Below the pieces are notes generated by a model. That model saw only the letters and a program-made list of their open reading frames with translations, did no database searches and had not been told where the DNA came from. Below are positions 1 to 7,986 of a stretch of DNA of 64,000 bases, in pieces. The DNA is from Agromyces sp. Marseille-P2726 (GTDB taxonomy: Bacteria; Actinomycetota; Actinomycetes; Actinomycetales; Microbacteriaceae). The position numbers and the translations under genes are program-made. The DNA lies in assembly GCF_902809835.1 (NCBI RefSeq), contig NZ_CADDWM010000014.1, forward strand, positions 310,001 to 374,000. The letters run 5' to 3'. Each line of letters starts with the position of its first letter. Within the stretch, counting starts at the first letter, position 1.

Positions 1-1520
1 CTCAGGCCTGCTTCCAGGCAGGCGCGTTCGACGACGCGCTGGCACTGCTCGACAGGGTGGAGGGCGGACAGCTGAACACCGTCCAGGTCGTGCTGGCCGA
101 CCTGCTTCGCGCGCATGTCGCCTTCGCATCCGGCTTCGGCAGCGAAGCTCCGCCGATGCTGGTGAAGGCCGCCCGCCAGGTGGAGGCGTTCGACCCGGAA
201 CAGGGGCGCCAGACCTACCTGATCGCCTGGGTCGCGACGGTCTTCGCCGGGCACCACGCCGGCCCCGACGATCTCGCCGACCTCTGCCGGACCATCCTCT
301 CCCTCCCACCTCGACCGGGTGAACCCCGTGCGCTCGACCTGCTCTTGGAGGGTGTCGCACGATTGATCCTGGAGGGACATCGCGCGGCGGCCACCACGCT
401 GCAGCGCGCGGCCCAGGCGCTCGCGGGCATCGGTGCCGGGGACGTCATCGCGTGGGGATGGGCGGCGACGGCGGCCACGGATGCCACATGGGATCCCGAC
501 GGCACCAGGTCGATCGCCGAGTCGCAGAGTGCGATCTTCCGGCGGGCGGGGGCCCTCGGTCAGTTGTCGATTCCCCTTGCCGCCCTCGGAAACGTCTCGG
601 TGTGGACCGGGGACCTCGCCGGCGCCGCCTCGATCGCCGCCGAGGCCACCAGCGTCGCGGCGTCGATCGGGAGCCACTTCCCGCCCACGGTCGCACTCCG
701 GCTGGCGGCCGCTCGGGGCGATGAGCGTGAGGCGGAGGCGCTGATCGGTGAGACGCTGTCCGCGGCGGGCCGAGGCGGGCAGGGGATGGCTGCGACCAAT
801 GCCGACTGGGCCGCCGCGGTGCTCTACAACGGCCTCGCCCGATACGGCGAGGCGATGGCCGCCGCCGAACGCGCGACGTCGGCCACGTCCGAGCCGTTCG
901 TCTCGGTGTGGGCCCTGCCCGAGCTGGTGGAGGCGGCTGCGCGCGCCGGGGACTCGCAACGGGCGGCCCAGGCGCTCGCTCGGCTGGTCGAGACCACGCA
1001 GCCCTGCGACACGGACTCTGCGGCTGGGATCGAGGCCCGTAGCCGCGCGCTCGTGAGCGAGGGCGACGCCGCGGAGGATGCCTATCGTGAGGCCGTCCAC
1101 AGGCTGGGTCGCACGCCGCTCCGCCCGGAGCTGGCGCGGGCGTATCTGCTCCACGGCGAATGGCTTCGTCGCGAAGGACGCCGTATCGAGGCCCGCGATC
1201 GCCTGCGTACCGCGTCCCGGCGGTTCACGGCGATCGGGAGGGACGCCTTCGCGGGGCGCGCCCGCCGTGAGCTCGTCGCCACGGGTGAGCATGTCCGCAG
1301 GCGGGGGCCCGGCACCCGCGACGCGTTGACCCCGCAGGAGGAGCAGATCGCCCGCCTCGCACGCGACGGACACTCGAACCCCGAGATCAGCGCCCAGTTG
1401 TTCCTCAGCCCGCGGACGGTGGAGTGGCACCTTCGCAAGGTCTTCCACAAGCTCGGGATCGCCTCTCGCAAGGAGTTGCGGCAGGCCCTGATGGCGACTC
1501 GGACGGTGATCCTGAACTAG
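1..1520 (+). CDS. LuxR-family transcriptional regulator, C-terminal part
   Basis: The frame is open from the first base of the window, so the start and any N-terminal AAA/NTPase domain lie upstream. What remains is about 420 residues of alanine-rich helical, TPR-like sequence and then a C-terminal LuxR/FixJ helix-turn-helix (LTPQEEQIARLA near its start, then SPRTVEWHLRKVFHKLGI). This layout fits the large LAL/MalT-like regulators, which bind DNA through the C-terminal domain and sense a ligand upstream. The stop overlaps that of the convergent oxidoreductase gene in a shared CTAG. The target genes cannot be read from the sequence. Class assignment is secure; the ligand is unknown. Confidence 0.85.
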   Translation, partial: QACFQAGAFDDALALLDRVEGGQLNTVQVVLADLLRAHVAFASGFGSEAPPMLVKAARQVEAFDPEQGRQTYLIAWVATVFAGHHAGPDDLADLCRTILSLPPRPGEPRALDLLLEGVARLILEGHRAAATTLQRAAQALAGIGAGDVIAWGWAATAATDATWDPDGTRSIAESQSAIFRRAGALGQLSIPLAALGNVSVWTGDLAGAASIAAEATSVAASIGSHFPPTVALRLAAARGDEREAEALIGETLSAAGRGGQGMAATNADWAAAVLYNGLARYGEAMAAAERATSATSEPFVSVWALPELVEAAARAGDSQRAAQALARLVETTQPCDTDSAAGIEARSRALVSEGDAAEDAYREAVHRLGRTPLRPELARAYLLHGEWLRREGRRIEARDRLRTASRRFTAIGRDAFAGRARRELVATGEHVRRRGPGTRDALTPQEEQIARLARDGHSNPEISAQLFLSPRTVEWHLRKVFHKLGIASRKELRQALMATRTVILN

Positions 1521-2503
1521 GGCACGGCGGTCGTCCTTGCGGCCGCGGGCGCGGACGCCCCCGCCCCGGCCGCAGCCACGAGCAGGGCGACCCTGCCGGG
1601 CCCGCCTCGGGGCCCGGCCCGCCCGTACACCTCCGCGCCTCTGGCGAGCGGTACGACATCCGAGATGATCGGCCGGAGATGCCCCGCGTCGATCAACCTG
1701 CCCAGCTCCATCAGCTGCTCCCTGTCGGGCCTGACGACGAACCAGATCGCCTGCCGCCCCTCGACGGGGTCGCGCCCCGGCGGACGCGGAACGGCGATCG
1801 ACACCAGTCGGCCTCCGGGGCGCAGCACGCGCCAGGACCGCTCCCAGGTCTCGCCACCGACCGTGTCGATGACGAGATCCATCTCCGACACGACCTCCTC
1901 GAACCGGCCCGTTCGGTAGTCGATCACGTCCCGGGCACCGAGGTCACGAACGAGGTCGGCATCGCGCGACGCGCTCGTCGCCACGACGTGAGCACCCCGC
2001 CAAGACGCCAGCTGAACGGCGAACGTGCCGACGCCGCCCGCGCCCCCGTGGATCAGTACCCGCTGGCCCGGCGCGAGATTCCCGTGGTCGACGAGCGCCT
2101 GCCATGCGGTCAAGCCCGACAGCGGGACCGCGGCTGCCTGCGCATGGCTCAGTGTCACGGGCTCCGGTGCGAGCTCGTCCGCCCGGGCCGCCGTGTACTC
2201 CGCGTCCGCGCCGTCACGTCGGACATCGATGTAGCCGAACACGGCATCACCGACGGTGAGCCCGGCGGCGTCCGGTCCGACCGCGTCGACGATTCCCGCG
2301 ACCTCGTGACCGGGCACGATGGGCGGACGGCGTGGCGTGTCGTCGTGATGAAGCCACGCCGTCGGCCAGTCGAGCTCGCCCGGACTCACTCCACTGGCAT
2401 GCACGCGGACCAGGACGTCGCTCGGGCCGAGTTCCGGCAACGGCGCATCCTCGACGACCAGGCGCGACGGGTCGCTCCTGGCGTACGCATGCAGAGCGCG
2501 CAC
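1517..2503 (-). CDS. Zeta-crystallin-like NADP-dependent oxidoreductase (MDR family)
   Basis: A 328-residue medium-chain dehydrogenase/reductase without the zinc-binding cysteines, so of the quinone-oxidoreductase (zeta-crystallin) branch. The N-terminal GroES-like domain carries PGHEVAG near residues 64-70. The Rossmann nucleotide-binding motif GGAGGVG is at 153-159, followed by a conserved DxVGGE-type segment. It should reduce an enone or quinone with NADPH. The GTG start at 2503 is chosen because GGAGGTGAG lies just upstream; the open frame extends further but only into the neighbouring gene. It lies 31 bases after the epoxide hydrolase on the same strand and is probably co-transcribed with it. 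The physiological substrate is unknown. Confidence 0.85.
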   Translation of the reverse strand: MRALHAYARSDPSRLVVEDAPLPELGPSDVLVRVHASGVSPGELDWPTAWLHHDDTPRRPPIVPGHEVAGIVDAVGPDAAGLTVGDAVFGYIDVRRDGADAEYTAARADELAPEPVTLSHAQAAAVPLSGLTAWQALVDHGNLAPGQRVLIHGGAGGVGTFAVQLASWRGAHVVATSASRDADLVRDLGARDVIDYRTGRFEEVVSEMDLVIDTVGGETWERSWRVLRPGGRLVSIAVPRPPGRDPVEGRQAIWFVVRPDREQLMELGRLIDAGHLRPIISDVVPLARGAEVYGRAGPRGGPGRVALLVAAAGAGASAPAAARTTAVP

Positions 2504-2534
2504 GATGCTCACCTCCCCGTTCGGTGGCACGCCG

Positions 2535-3758
2535 TCAACGCAGGGCCTTGAACGAGGCGCGAAGTTCCCCGGTGAAGACGTCGGGTTCCTCCCAGGCGGC
2601 GAAGTGGCCGCCCCGGTCGGCCTCGTTGAAGTACGCGAGGTCGGGGTACACCGCCTCGACCCAGCTTCGGGGGGACGCCCAGATCTCGCCGGGGAAGGTG
2701 GTGAACCCGACCGGAACGTTGACGGGCGGAGGGGCTTGACCACTGGCGAGGGAGGCGGCGAGGGCTCGAGCGTCCTCCCAGTACGACCTGGCCGCCGAGA
2801 CAGCGGTTCCGGTCATCCAGTAGAGCGTGATGTTGTCGAGGATGTTGTCGCGGGTGAGGTTGCCCACGGGTTCGCCATCGACGAATGCCCGGGAGATCTT
2901 GTAGTAGCTGTCGGTGTCATGGTCGAGCAACCACGTCGCCAGCCCGATGGGTGAATCCAGCAGCGAGTACCCGATCGTCTGCGGCCGAGTGGCCATCTCG
3001 AGGAAGTACCCGAAGCCGTCCTCCCGGAAGGTTCGGAACGCCGTCGCCGCCGCGCGCTCCTGCTCGGACTCCCGCGGCAGGTGATCGCCGACCGCCAGCA
3101 CAGCGGTGAGGAGGCTGAGGTGATACCCGGCCAGACCCTCGACCGCCTGGCGACCCATGAGATCCGTGACGAGGGCGCCCACATCGCCACCCTGGGCAAC
3201 GTAGCGCTCGTAGCCGAGCCGGTGCATGAGATCCGCCCAAGCCCGCGCCGTGCGAGCGGAGTCCCAGCCGAGCTCGGTGGGTTCGCTCGAGAAGCCATAG
3301 CCCGGCAGCGAGGGCAGCACGAGGTGGAAGGCGTCGTCGGCGGTACCGCCGTGGGCAGTCGGGTCGGTCAGCGGCCCGACCGAGTCGAGCAGCTCGATCA
3401 CCGACCCGGGCCAGCCGTGGGTCATGATCAACGGAATCGCGGTTTCGTGCGGCGACCGGACGTGGATGAAATGGATGTCGACGCCGTCGATCTCGGTGGT
3501 GAACTGGGGGAGTGCGTTCAGCCTCGACTCGCCCCTGCGCAGGTCGTACTCGGTCGCCCAGTATCGGGCGAGCGCCTGCGCCGTCGCCAGCTGAACGCCC
3601 TGCGACCGGTCGGTGACCAGCTCCGCGGTCGGCCAGCGTGTCGCCTCGATGCGACGGCGCAGGTCATCGAGCCGTTCCTGGGGATACTCGACCCTGAACG
3701 CCTGGATGTCGGCAGTCGACGCGGCGGCGGACCCGGGGGTCGTGGTGATCGTGCTCAT
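2535..3758 (-). CDS. Epoxide hydrolase (alpha/beta-hydrolase with EHN domain)
   Basis: A 407-residue protein with the N-terminal EHN domain (about residues 20-125) and an alpha/beta-hydrolase fold. The oxyanion motif HGWPG is at 114-118 and the nucleophile elbow GGDVG at 190-194, with Asp192 as nucleophile. The usual elbow reads GGDWG, so Trp is replaced by Val here. Family members open epoxides through a covalent Asp ester. AAGGAGCC lies ahead of the ATG at 3758. The adjacent oxidoreductase suggests a detoxification or catabolic pair acting on epoxides and the carbonyl compounds derived from them; that pairing is inference. Confidence 0.88.
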   Translation of the reverse strand: MSTITTTPGSAAASTADIQAFRVEYPQERLDDLRRRIEATRWPTAELVTDRSQGVQLATAQALARYWATEYDLRRGESRLNALPQFTTEIDGVDIHFIHVRSPHETAIPLIMTHGWPGSVIELLDSVGPLTDPTAHGGTADDAFHLVLPSLPGYGFSSEPTELGWDSARTARAWADLMHRLGYERYVAQGGDVGALVTDLMGRQAVEGLAGYHLSLLTAVLAVGDHLPRESEQERAAATAFRTFREDGFGYFLEMATRPQTIGYSLLDSPIGLATWLLDHDTDSYYKISRAFVDGEPVGNLTRDNILDNITLYWMTGTAVSAARSYWEDARALAASLASGQAPPPVNVPVGFTTFPGEIWASPRSWVEAVYPDLAYFNEADRGGHFAAWEEPDVFTGELRASFKALR

Positions 3759-3900
3759 GTGAGGCTCCTTCAGATGAGACCGCATGCGGTCGTGGATGCC
3801 TCGAGCGTGCTCTTCTCGTCCCCGGATCGCGCCCGTGATGACCACTGGTCGCCCACTGGTGTCGTTCAGGCCCGGACGTCGGGTTGGTGGTCTCGCCGAT

Positions 3901-4485
3901 TCAGGTGCGCCGCCCGGCCGCCCGCCGCAGCACACCTCGAGCGGCCGCCGCAACGACGACGCCCGTGAGCACCCACGGGCCGGCGATGATGATGGGATCG
4001 AGCCACTGATGCGAACGGTCGGCTCGACGAGTGCGGAACCGCGACGAGAACCCGTGCCGCCGGAACTCGCTCAGCACGCCAGTCTGCGTGACGGGGTTGT
4101 CAGGGCGAAGTGTCGCGAATGAGCGAAGGTGGCTCTCGACGGCGTCGACCCGGTCGCCCAGGATGAGCAGCAGCCAGTGGGCGGCCCTGCCCTCGCTGTA
4201 CCTCGCATAGGCATATCGGCGGATGGCTCCCGACAGGCCCTTGAGCGGCGCGACCGTGCCGAACACCGGCGGGAGTTCCAGGTGCTCGATCGACCGCTCC
4301 CTGGGGGAGGGCTCGGGCTGCCGCTCGGGGAAGGCCCAGTGCGACCCGGTGCCGCCGGGTTCCATGCGCTCACGGGGGACCGCGGGCCGGTTCGCGGGGT
4401 CGAGGTCGACGCCCCAGCCCGGGATCCGACGTCGCAGTTCCGCGGTGTCGACCTGATGCTCGTGCGGTGCAGATGTGTACGGCAT
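3901..4485 (-). CDS. Hypothetical protein with a C-terminal membrane segment
   Basis: A 194-residue protein I do not recognise. The first 70 residues are polar and proline-rich; the middle has a helical region; residues about 165-185 form one hydrophobic segment (IIIAGPWVLTGVVVAAAARG) followed by arginines, so the C-terminus is probably anchored in the membrane with the positive end in the cytoplasm. A strong AGGAGGATCGTC precedes the ATG. It starts only 10 bases after the stop of the zinc dehydrogenase and is almost certainly translated from the same message. No catalytic motif is visible. Confidence 0.7.
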   Translation of the reverse strand: MPYTSAPHEHQVDTAELRRRIPGWGVDLDPANRPAVPRERMEPGGTGSHWAFPERQPEPSPRERSIEHLELPPVFGTVAPLKGLSGAIRRYAYARYSEGRAAHWLLLILGDRVDAVESHLRSFATLRPDNPVTQTGVLSEFRRHGFSSRFRTRRADRSHQWLDPIIIAGPWVLTGVVVAAAARGVLRRAAGRRT

Positions 4486-4495
4486 GACGATCCTC

Positions 4496-5644
4496 CTAGG
4501 CAGCGTTGGGCACGATGACCGGCTTGATGCAGCCGTCGAGCTTGGCCGAGAACATGTGGTAGCCCTCGGCGATGTGCTCGAGGGGGATGCGGTGGGTGAT
4601 CACGTCTTTCGGCCTGAGATAGCCGTTCCTGATGTGCTCGAAGAGTCGCGGCCACTGCCGCTTCACCGGGCACTGGTTCATCCTGAGCGTGAGCCCCTTG
4701 TTCATCGCGTCGCCGAACTTCACGGCGCTGAACATCGGGCCGTAGGCACCCATCACCGAGACGGTCCCGCCCTTGCGAACCGAATCGATGGCCCAGTTGA
4801 GCGCGACCGGCGATCCTCCCTGGAGCTTCAACTTCGCCGAGGTCACGTGCTGGGTGAAGTTGCCGTCCGCTTCCGCGCCGACTGCGTCGATCGCGACATC
4901 CGTGCCCAGTCCGTCGGTGTCGCGCTTGAGGTGCACGACGATGTCGTCGATCTCCGCGAAGTTCACGGTCTCGGCCTGCGCGAAACTGCGGGCCTTCTCG
5001 AGGCGATAGTCGAGGTGGTCGACGACCACGACGCGCCCGGCTCCCATGAACCAAGCCGACTTCGCAGCGAAGAGGCCCACGGGGCCGGCGCCGAACACGA
5101 CGACCGTGTCACCCTGGGTGATGTCGCCGAGTTGAGCGCCGAAGTACCCCGTGGCGAGCGCGTCGGTGCACATGAGGGCGTCCTCGGCGTCCATCCAGTC
5201 GGGGATGAGCGCGGGACCCACATCGGCGAACGGCACGCGTACGTACTGCGACTGCCCGCCGTCGTATCCGCCGCACGTGTGCGAGTAGCCGTAGATCGCG
5301 CCGACGGCCGTCGCGTTCGGGTTGACGTTGTGGCAGTTCGAGTACAGGCCGCGCTCGCAGAAGTAGCAGGAGCCGCAGTAGATGTTGAACGGCACCATGA
5401 CGCGGTCTCCGGGCTTCAGCCGTTGGACCGATGAGCCGACCTCGGTCACGACGCCGATGAACTCGTGGCCGAAGGTCTGGCCGACGCGAGTGTCGGGCAT
5501 CATGCCGTGATAGAGGTGCAGGTCGGAGCCGCAGATGGCCGCGAGCTCCACCCTGACGATCGCATCGTTCGGATGCTCGATCCGCGGGATGTCCTTCTCC
5601 TCGACGCGCACCTTGTACGGCCCGCGATACACCATCGCTCGCAT
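4496..5644 (-). CDS. Zinc-dependent alcohol/formaldehyde-type dehydrogenase
   Basis: A 382-residue zinc MDR enzyme. Catalytic zinc ligands are visible as Cys38 (AAICGSD) and His60-Glu61 (GHEF); structural zinc is held by Cys90, 93, 96 and 104. The NAD-binding motif GAGPVG is at 185-190. Length and the long insertion before the C-terminus resemble glutathione-independent formaldehyde dehydrogenase and related threonine-dehydrogenase-like proteins. AAGGAG six bases before the ATG at 5644 favours this start over an ATG 15 bases upstream. It leads a two-gene unit with the small membrane protein. The substrate is not determined by sequence; formaldehyde or another small aldehyde/alcohol is plausible. 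Confidence 0.88.
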   Translation of the reverse strand: MRAMVYRGPYKVRVEEKDIPRIEHPNDAIVRVELAAICGSDLHLYHGMMPDTRVGQTFGHEFIGVVTEVGSSVQRLKPGDRVMVPFNIYCGSCYFCERGLYSNCHNVNPNATAVGAIYGYSHTCGGYDGGQSQYVRVPFADVGPALIPDWMDAEDALMCTDALATGYFGAQLGDITQGDTVVVFGAGPVGLFAAKSAWFMGAGRVVVVDHLDYRLEKARSFAQAETVNFAEIDDIVVHLKRDTDGLGTDVAIDAVGAEADGNFTQHVTSAKLKLQGGSPVALNWAIDSVRKGGTVSVMGAYGPMFSAVKFGDAMNKGLTLRMNQCPVKRQWPRLFEHIRNGYLRPKDVITHRIPLEHIAEGYHMFSAKLDGCIKPVIVPNAA

Positions 5645-5858
5645 GCTCTGCTCCTTCATCGTGATGCCGCGCCGTCCTCAGGAGTGAGCCACGAAACCAG
5701 TCGGCCGAGGGCCGGTCAAGGGGATTGCCGAGCTGCCGGATGGCCCGCACGACGGCCCGTCGGTCGATGCCTCGTGCAAGATGCGCCGCTCGTCAAGGGC
5801 GTTTTCACCATCGGGTCGATCCCTCAGACTGGCTGGGCGAGACGGAACGGGGTAGCCG

Positions 5859-6140
5859 ATGCTGCAGGCTTGGATCACCATCGACGGGCGGGCGCACTTC
5901 CTCCCGCCCGAGCTCGATACCGAGGCGATCATGAAGGCGATCACCGATCAGCTGCGCGCGGGCGGGGGTTTCGTGGAGCTGGTTCGTACACCCGAGCGGG
6001 TGTGGAACGTGCTCGTGTCACCGGGGATGAGCCTGTCCATCGAGGTCACCCAGGAGGAGGATCCGGTCCCGGGGACCGTCGCCGACTCGCAGCAGGCGCC
6101 GCCGGCGCAGACCTACCTCGACGATCTCGACGTGTTCTGA
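5859..6140 (+). CDS. Hypothetical small protein
   Basis: A 93-residue acidic protein without signal peptide or membrane segment. It begins MLQAWITIDGRAHFLPPEL and contains alternating hydrophobic stretches consistent with a small alpha/beta fold. It lies about 90 bases upstream of the DUF7882-like gene on the same strand, and both have the size and character of small cytoplasmic proteins of this family of bacteria. No good Shine-Dalgarno sequence is present, so the start is uncertain. No function can be assigned. Confidence 0.6.
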   Translation: MLQAWITIDGRAHFLPPELDTEAIMKAITDQLRAGGGFVELVRTPERVWNVLVSPGMSLSIEVTQEEDPVPGTVADSQQAPPAQTYLDDLDVF

Positions 6141-6233
6141 GTGAATAGCAGGGGCGTCAGCCGGGATTCAAGCCCCGAACGGCTCCGCCCGCACGCCGCG
6201 CGTTCGCGCTAGCGTTTGCGCCGGGAGGATCAG

Positions 6234-6548
6234 ATGGGACGACTGCACTACGGCAACCACACATTCGAGATGGACGATCGCCTGCTCGCCCATCTGCAGC
6301 TCATCATCGGCGTGAAGCTGCGCCGCGGCGAGAACTTCTTCATGGCATGGAAGACGCCCCCCTCCTCGGGTGAGCGACGGCAGGCCATCTGGATCGATAA
6401 CGGCGCGCACCTCTACTTCGAGTACGCCAGCGGTCTGGAGCCCGAGCTGAACATGGCGTGGGCGGAGAAACTCGCCGACTCCGCGGGCAAGGGCGGCGGC
6501 CTCATCATCATGGCCGAAGACCTTCCGCTGACGCCCGACGAGAGCTGA
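6234..6548 (+). CDS. DUF7882-like small protein (often mislabelled DNA ligase)
   Basis: A 104-residue protein starting MGRLHYGNHTFEMDDR, with LAHLQLIIGVKLRRGENFF after it. From memory, this matches a Microbacteriaceae family (DUF7882) commonly misnamed ATP-dependent DNA ligase; it contains no ligase motif. A paralogue with the same layout (MG-x-F/L, DDxxLAHLQ, LRRGE) lies at 61373. GGGAGG precedes the ATG at 6234, which decides this start over an upstream TTG. Its last 41 bases overlap the 3' end of the convergent MFS gene. The function is unknown. Confidence 0.75.
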   Translation: MGRLHYGNHTFEMDDRLLAHLQLIIGVKLRRGENFFMAWKTPPSSGERRQAIWIDNGAHLYFEYASGLEPELNMAWAEKLADSAGKGGGLIIMAEDLPLTPDES

Positions 6549-7986
6549 CGTGCGAGCTCGGGACGCGTCGACCCCGCGGCATCCCGAACGCAGCGACCAG
6601 GTGCACGAGTGCGAATCCCGCGACGACCACGAACACCGCGGTGCTCGCCGTCAAGACCACTGACGGATCCTGCTGCCCAGAGGGGCCGGTGTCGAGCACG
6701 CTCTTCGCCACCGCGCCCAGGACGGCGACGCCGATCGCCTGCCCCAGCGAGCGGAAGAAGGTCACGAGGCCCGTGACGACCCCCCGCTGATCCCAGCTCA
6801 CGCTCTCCTGCACCGCCACCAGACCGGGGACGGTCGTGAAGCCGAAACCGATGCCGATCACCGCCGCGCACAGCGCGACGATCCACGGGGACGGGAAGGA
6901 TGCGCACGCGGCGAGGCCCGCTGCCCCGGCGAACGTGGCCACCGCGCCGAGCACCGTCGTGGGCCACAGCCCCCACCGTAGGTAGAGCCGTGCCGCAAGG
7001 GCCGAGGCAACCGGCAGCCCGATCGCCATTGCGGCGACGGCGACGCCGGCCCACACCGGTGAGATGCCGGCCGAGATCTGCAGGTACGTCGGTGCGAACG
7101 CCGTCAACCCCACCATGATCGCGCCCATCATCACGCCGAGCACGGCGAGCACGACGACGAGCCGACGTCGGAACAGGGGGAGCGGGATGATCGGCTCGGC
7201 GGCGTACCGTTCGCGAACGAGGAACGCCATCATCAAGACGCCTCCGACGGCGAACAGGCCGATGCTGATCGGCGAGGTCCACTCCCAAGCGTCGCCGCCT
7301 TCCAGCAGGCCGAGCATGATGAGTGTCAGGGCTCCGGTGATCAGCACGGCACCCGGGTAGTCGATGCGATGCCGCCGTCGCTCGAGCTGCTCGTGGATGT
7401 TGCGATGCACGAGCCATGCCGTCAGGATGCCGAGCGGAAGGTTGATCAGGAAGACCAGCCGCCAGGCATCCAACATGGCGAAGACGCCGCCGACGGCCGG
7501 GCCGACCACGCTCGCCGTTGCCAGCGTCACCGCGAGGTATCCCTGGATCCGTGCGCGCTCCTCGCGGGTGTACAGGTCGCCGATGACGGTGAGGGCGAGG
7601 AGCTGGATCGAGCCACCGCCGAGCGCCTGCACGATGCGGAAGGCGATCAACGACGGCATGTCCCAGGCGAGTCCGCACAGCACGGATCCGAGGATGAACA
7701 CGACGATGCCGAACATCAGCAGCCGCTTGCGTCCTATGGTGTCGGCGAGCTTCGAGAATACCGGCACCGTGACCGTCATCGTCAGCAGGTAGACCGAGAA
7801 CAACCAAGGGAACGACGCGAACCCGCCGATGTCGGCGACGATCGACGGGATGGCGGTGGAGATGACCCAGGCCGACATGCCGATGAGGAACGTCGCCAGC
7901 AGCATCGCCAGCAGCGCCGGACCGCGAGCGGAGCGCAGTCCGATGCCGTCGGAGACCGATGCAGTGCTGCTGCCGGGCAGCGTCAC
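6508..7986 (-). CDS. MFS transporter, DHA2 (14-TM, EmrB/QacA) family
   Basis: A 492-residue polytopic protein with about 14 hydrophobic segments. Motif A is visible as LADTIGRKR after TM2 and motif C-like GPAVGGVFA in TM5, both typical of DHA2 proton-coupled exporters. The GTG start shares a GTGA with the stop of the thiamine-diphosphate enzyme, so it is the last gene of the catabolic operon. It could export a toxic intermediate or product of that pathway, or import a substrate; DHA2 members are mostly exporters. Its 3' end overlaps the opposing DUF7882-like gene by 41 bases. Confidence 0.88.
   Translation of the reverse strand: MTLPGSSTASVSDGIGLRSARGPALLAMLLATFLIGMSAWVISTAIPSIVADIGGFASFPWLFSVYLLTMTVTVPVFSKLADTIGRKRLLMFGIVVFILGSVLCGLAWDMPSLIAFRIVQALGGGSIQLLALTVIGDLYTREERARIQGYLAVTLATASVVGPAVGGVFAMLDAWRLVFLINLPLGILTAWLVHRNIHEQLERRRHRIDYPGAVLITGALTLIMLGLLEGGDAWEWTSPISIGLFAVGGVLMMAFLVRERYAAEPIIPLPLFRRRLVVVLAVLGVMMGAIMVGLTAFAPTYLQISAGISPVWAGVAVAAMAIGLPVASALAARLYLRWGLWPTTVLGAVATFAGAAGLAACASFPSPWIVALCAAVIGIGFGFTTVPGLVAVQESVSWDQRGVVTGLVTFFRSLGQAIGVAVLGAVAKSVLDTGPSGQQDPSVVLTASTAVFVVVAGFALVHLVAAFGMPRGRRVPSSHVSSRRASAEGLRP

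Noticed and set aside
1517..1520. CTAG shared as the stop codon of two convergent genes.
   Set aside because: It is a simple consequence of the palindromic CTAG and tight gene packing and implies no special mechanism.
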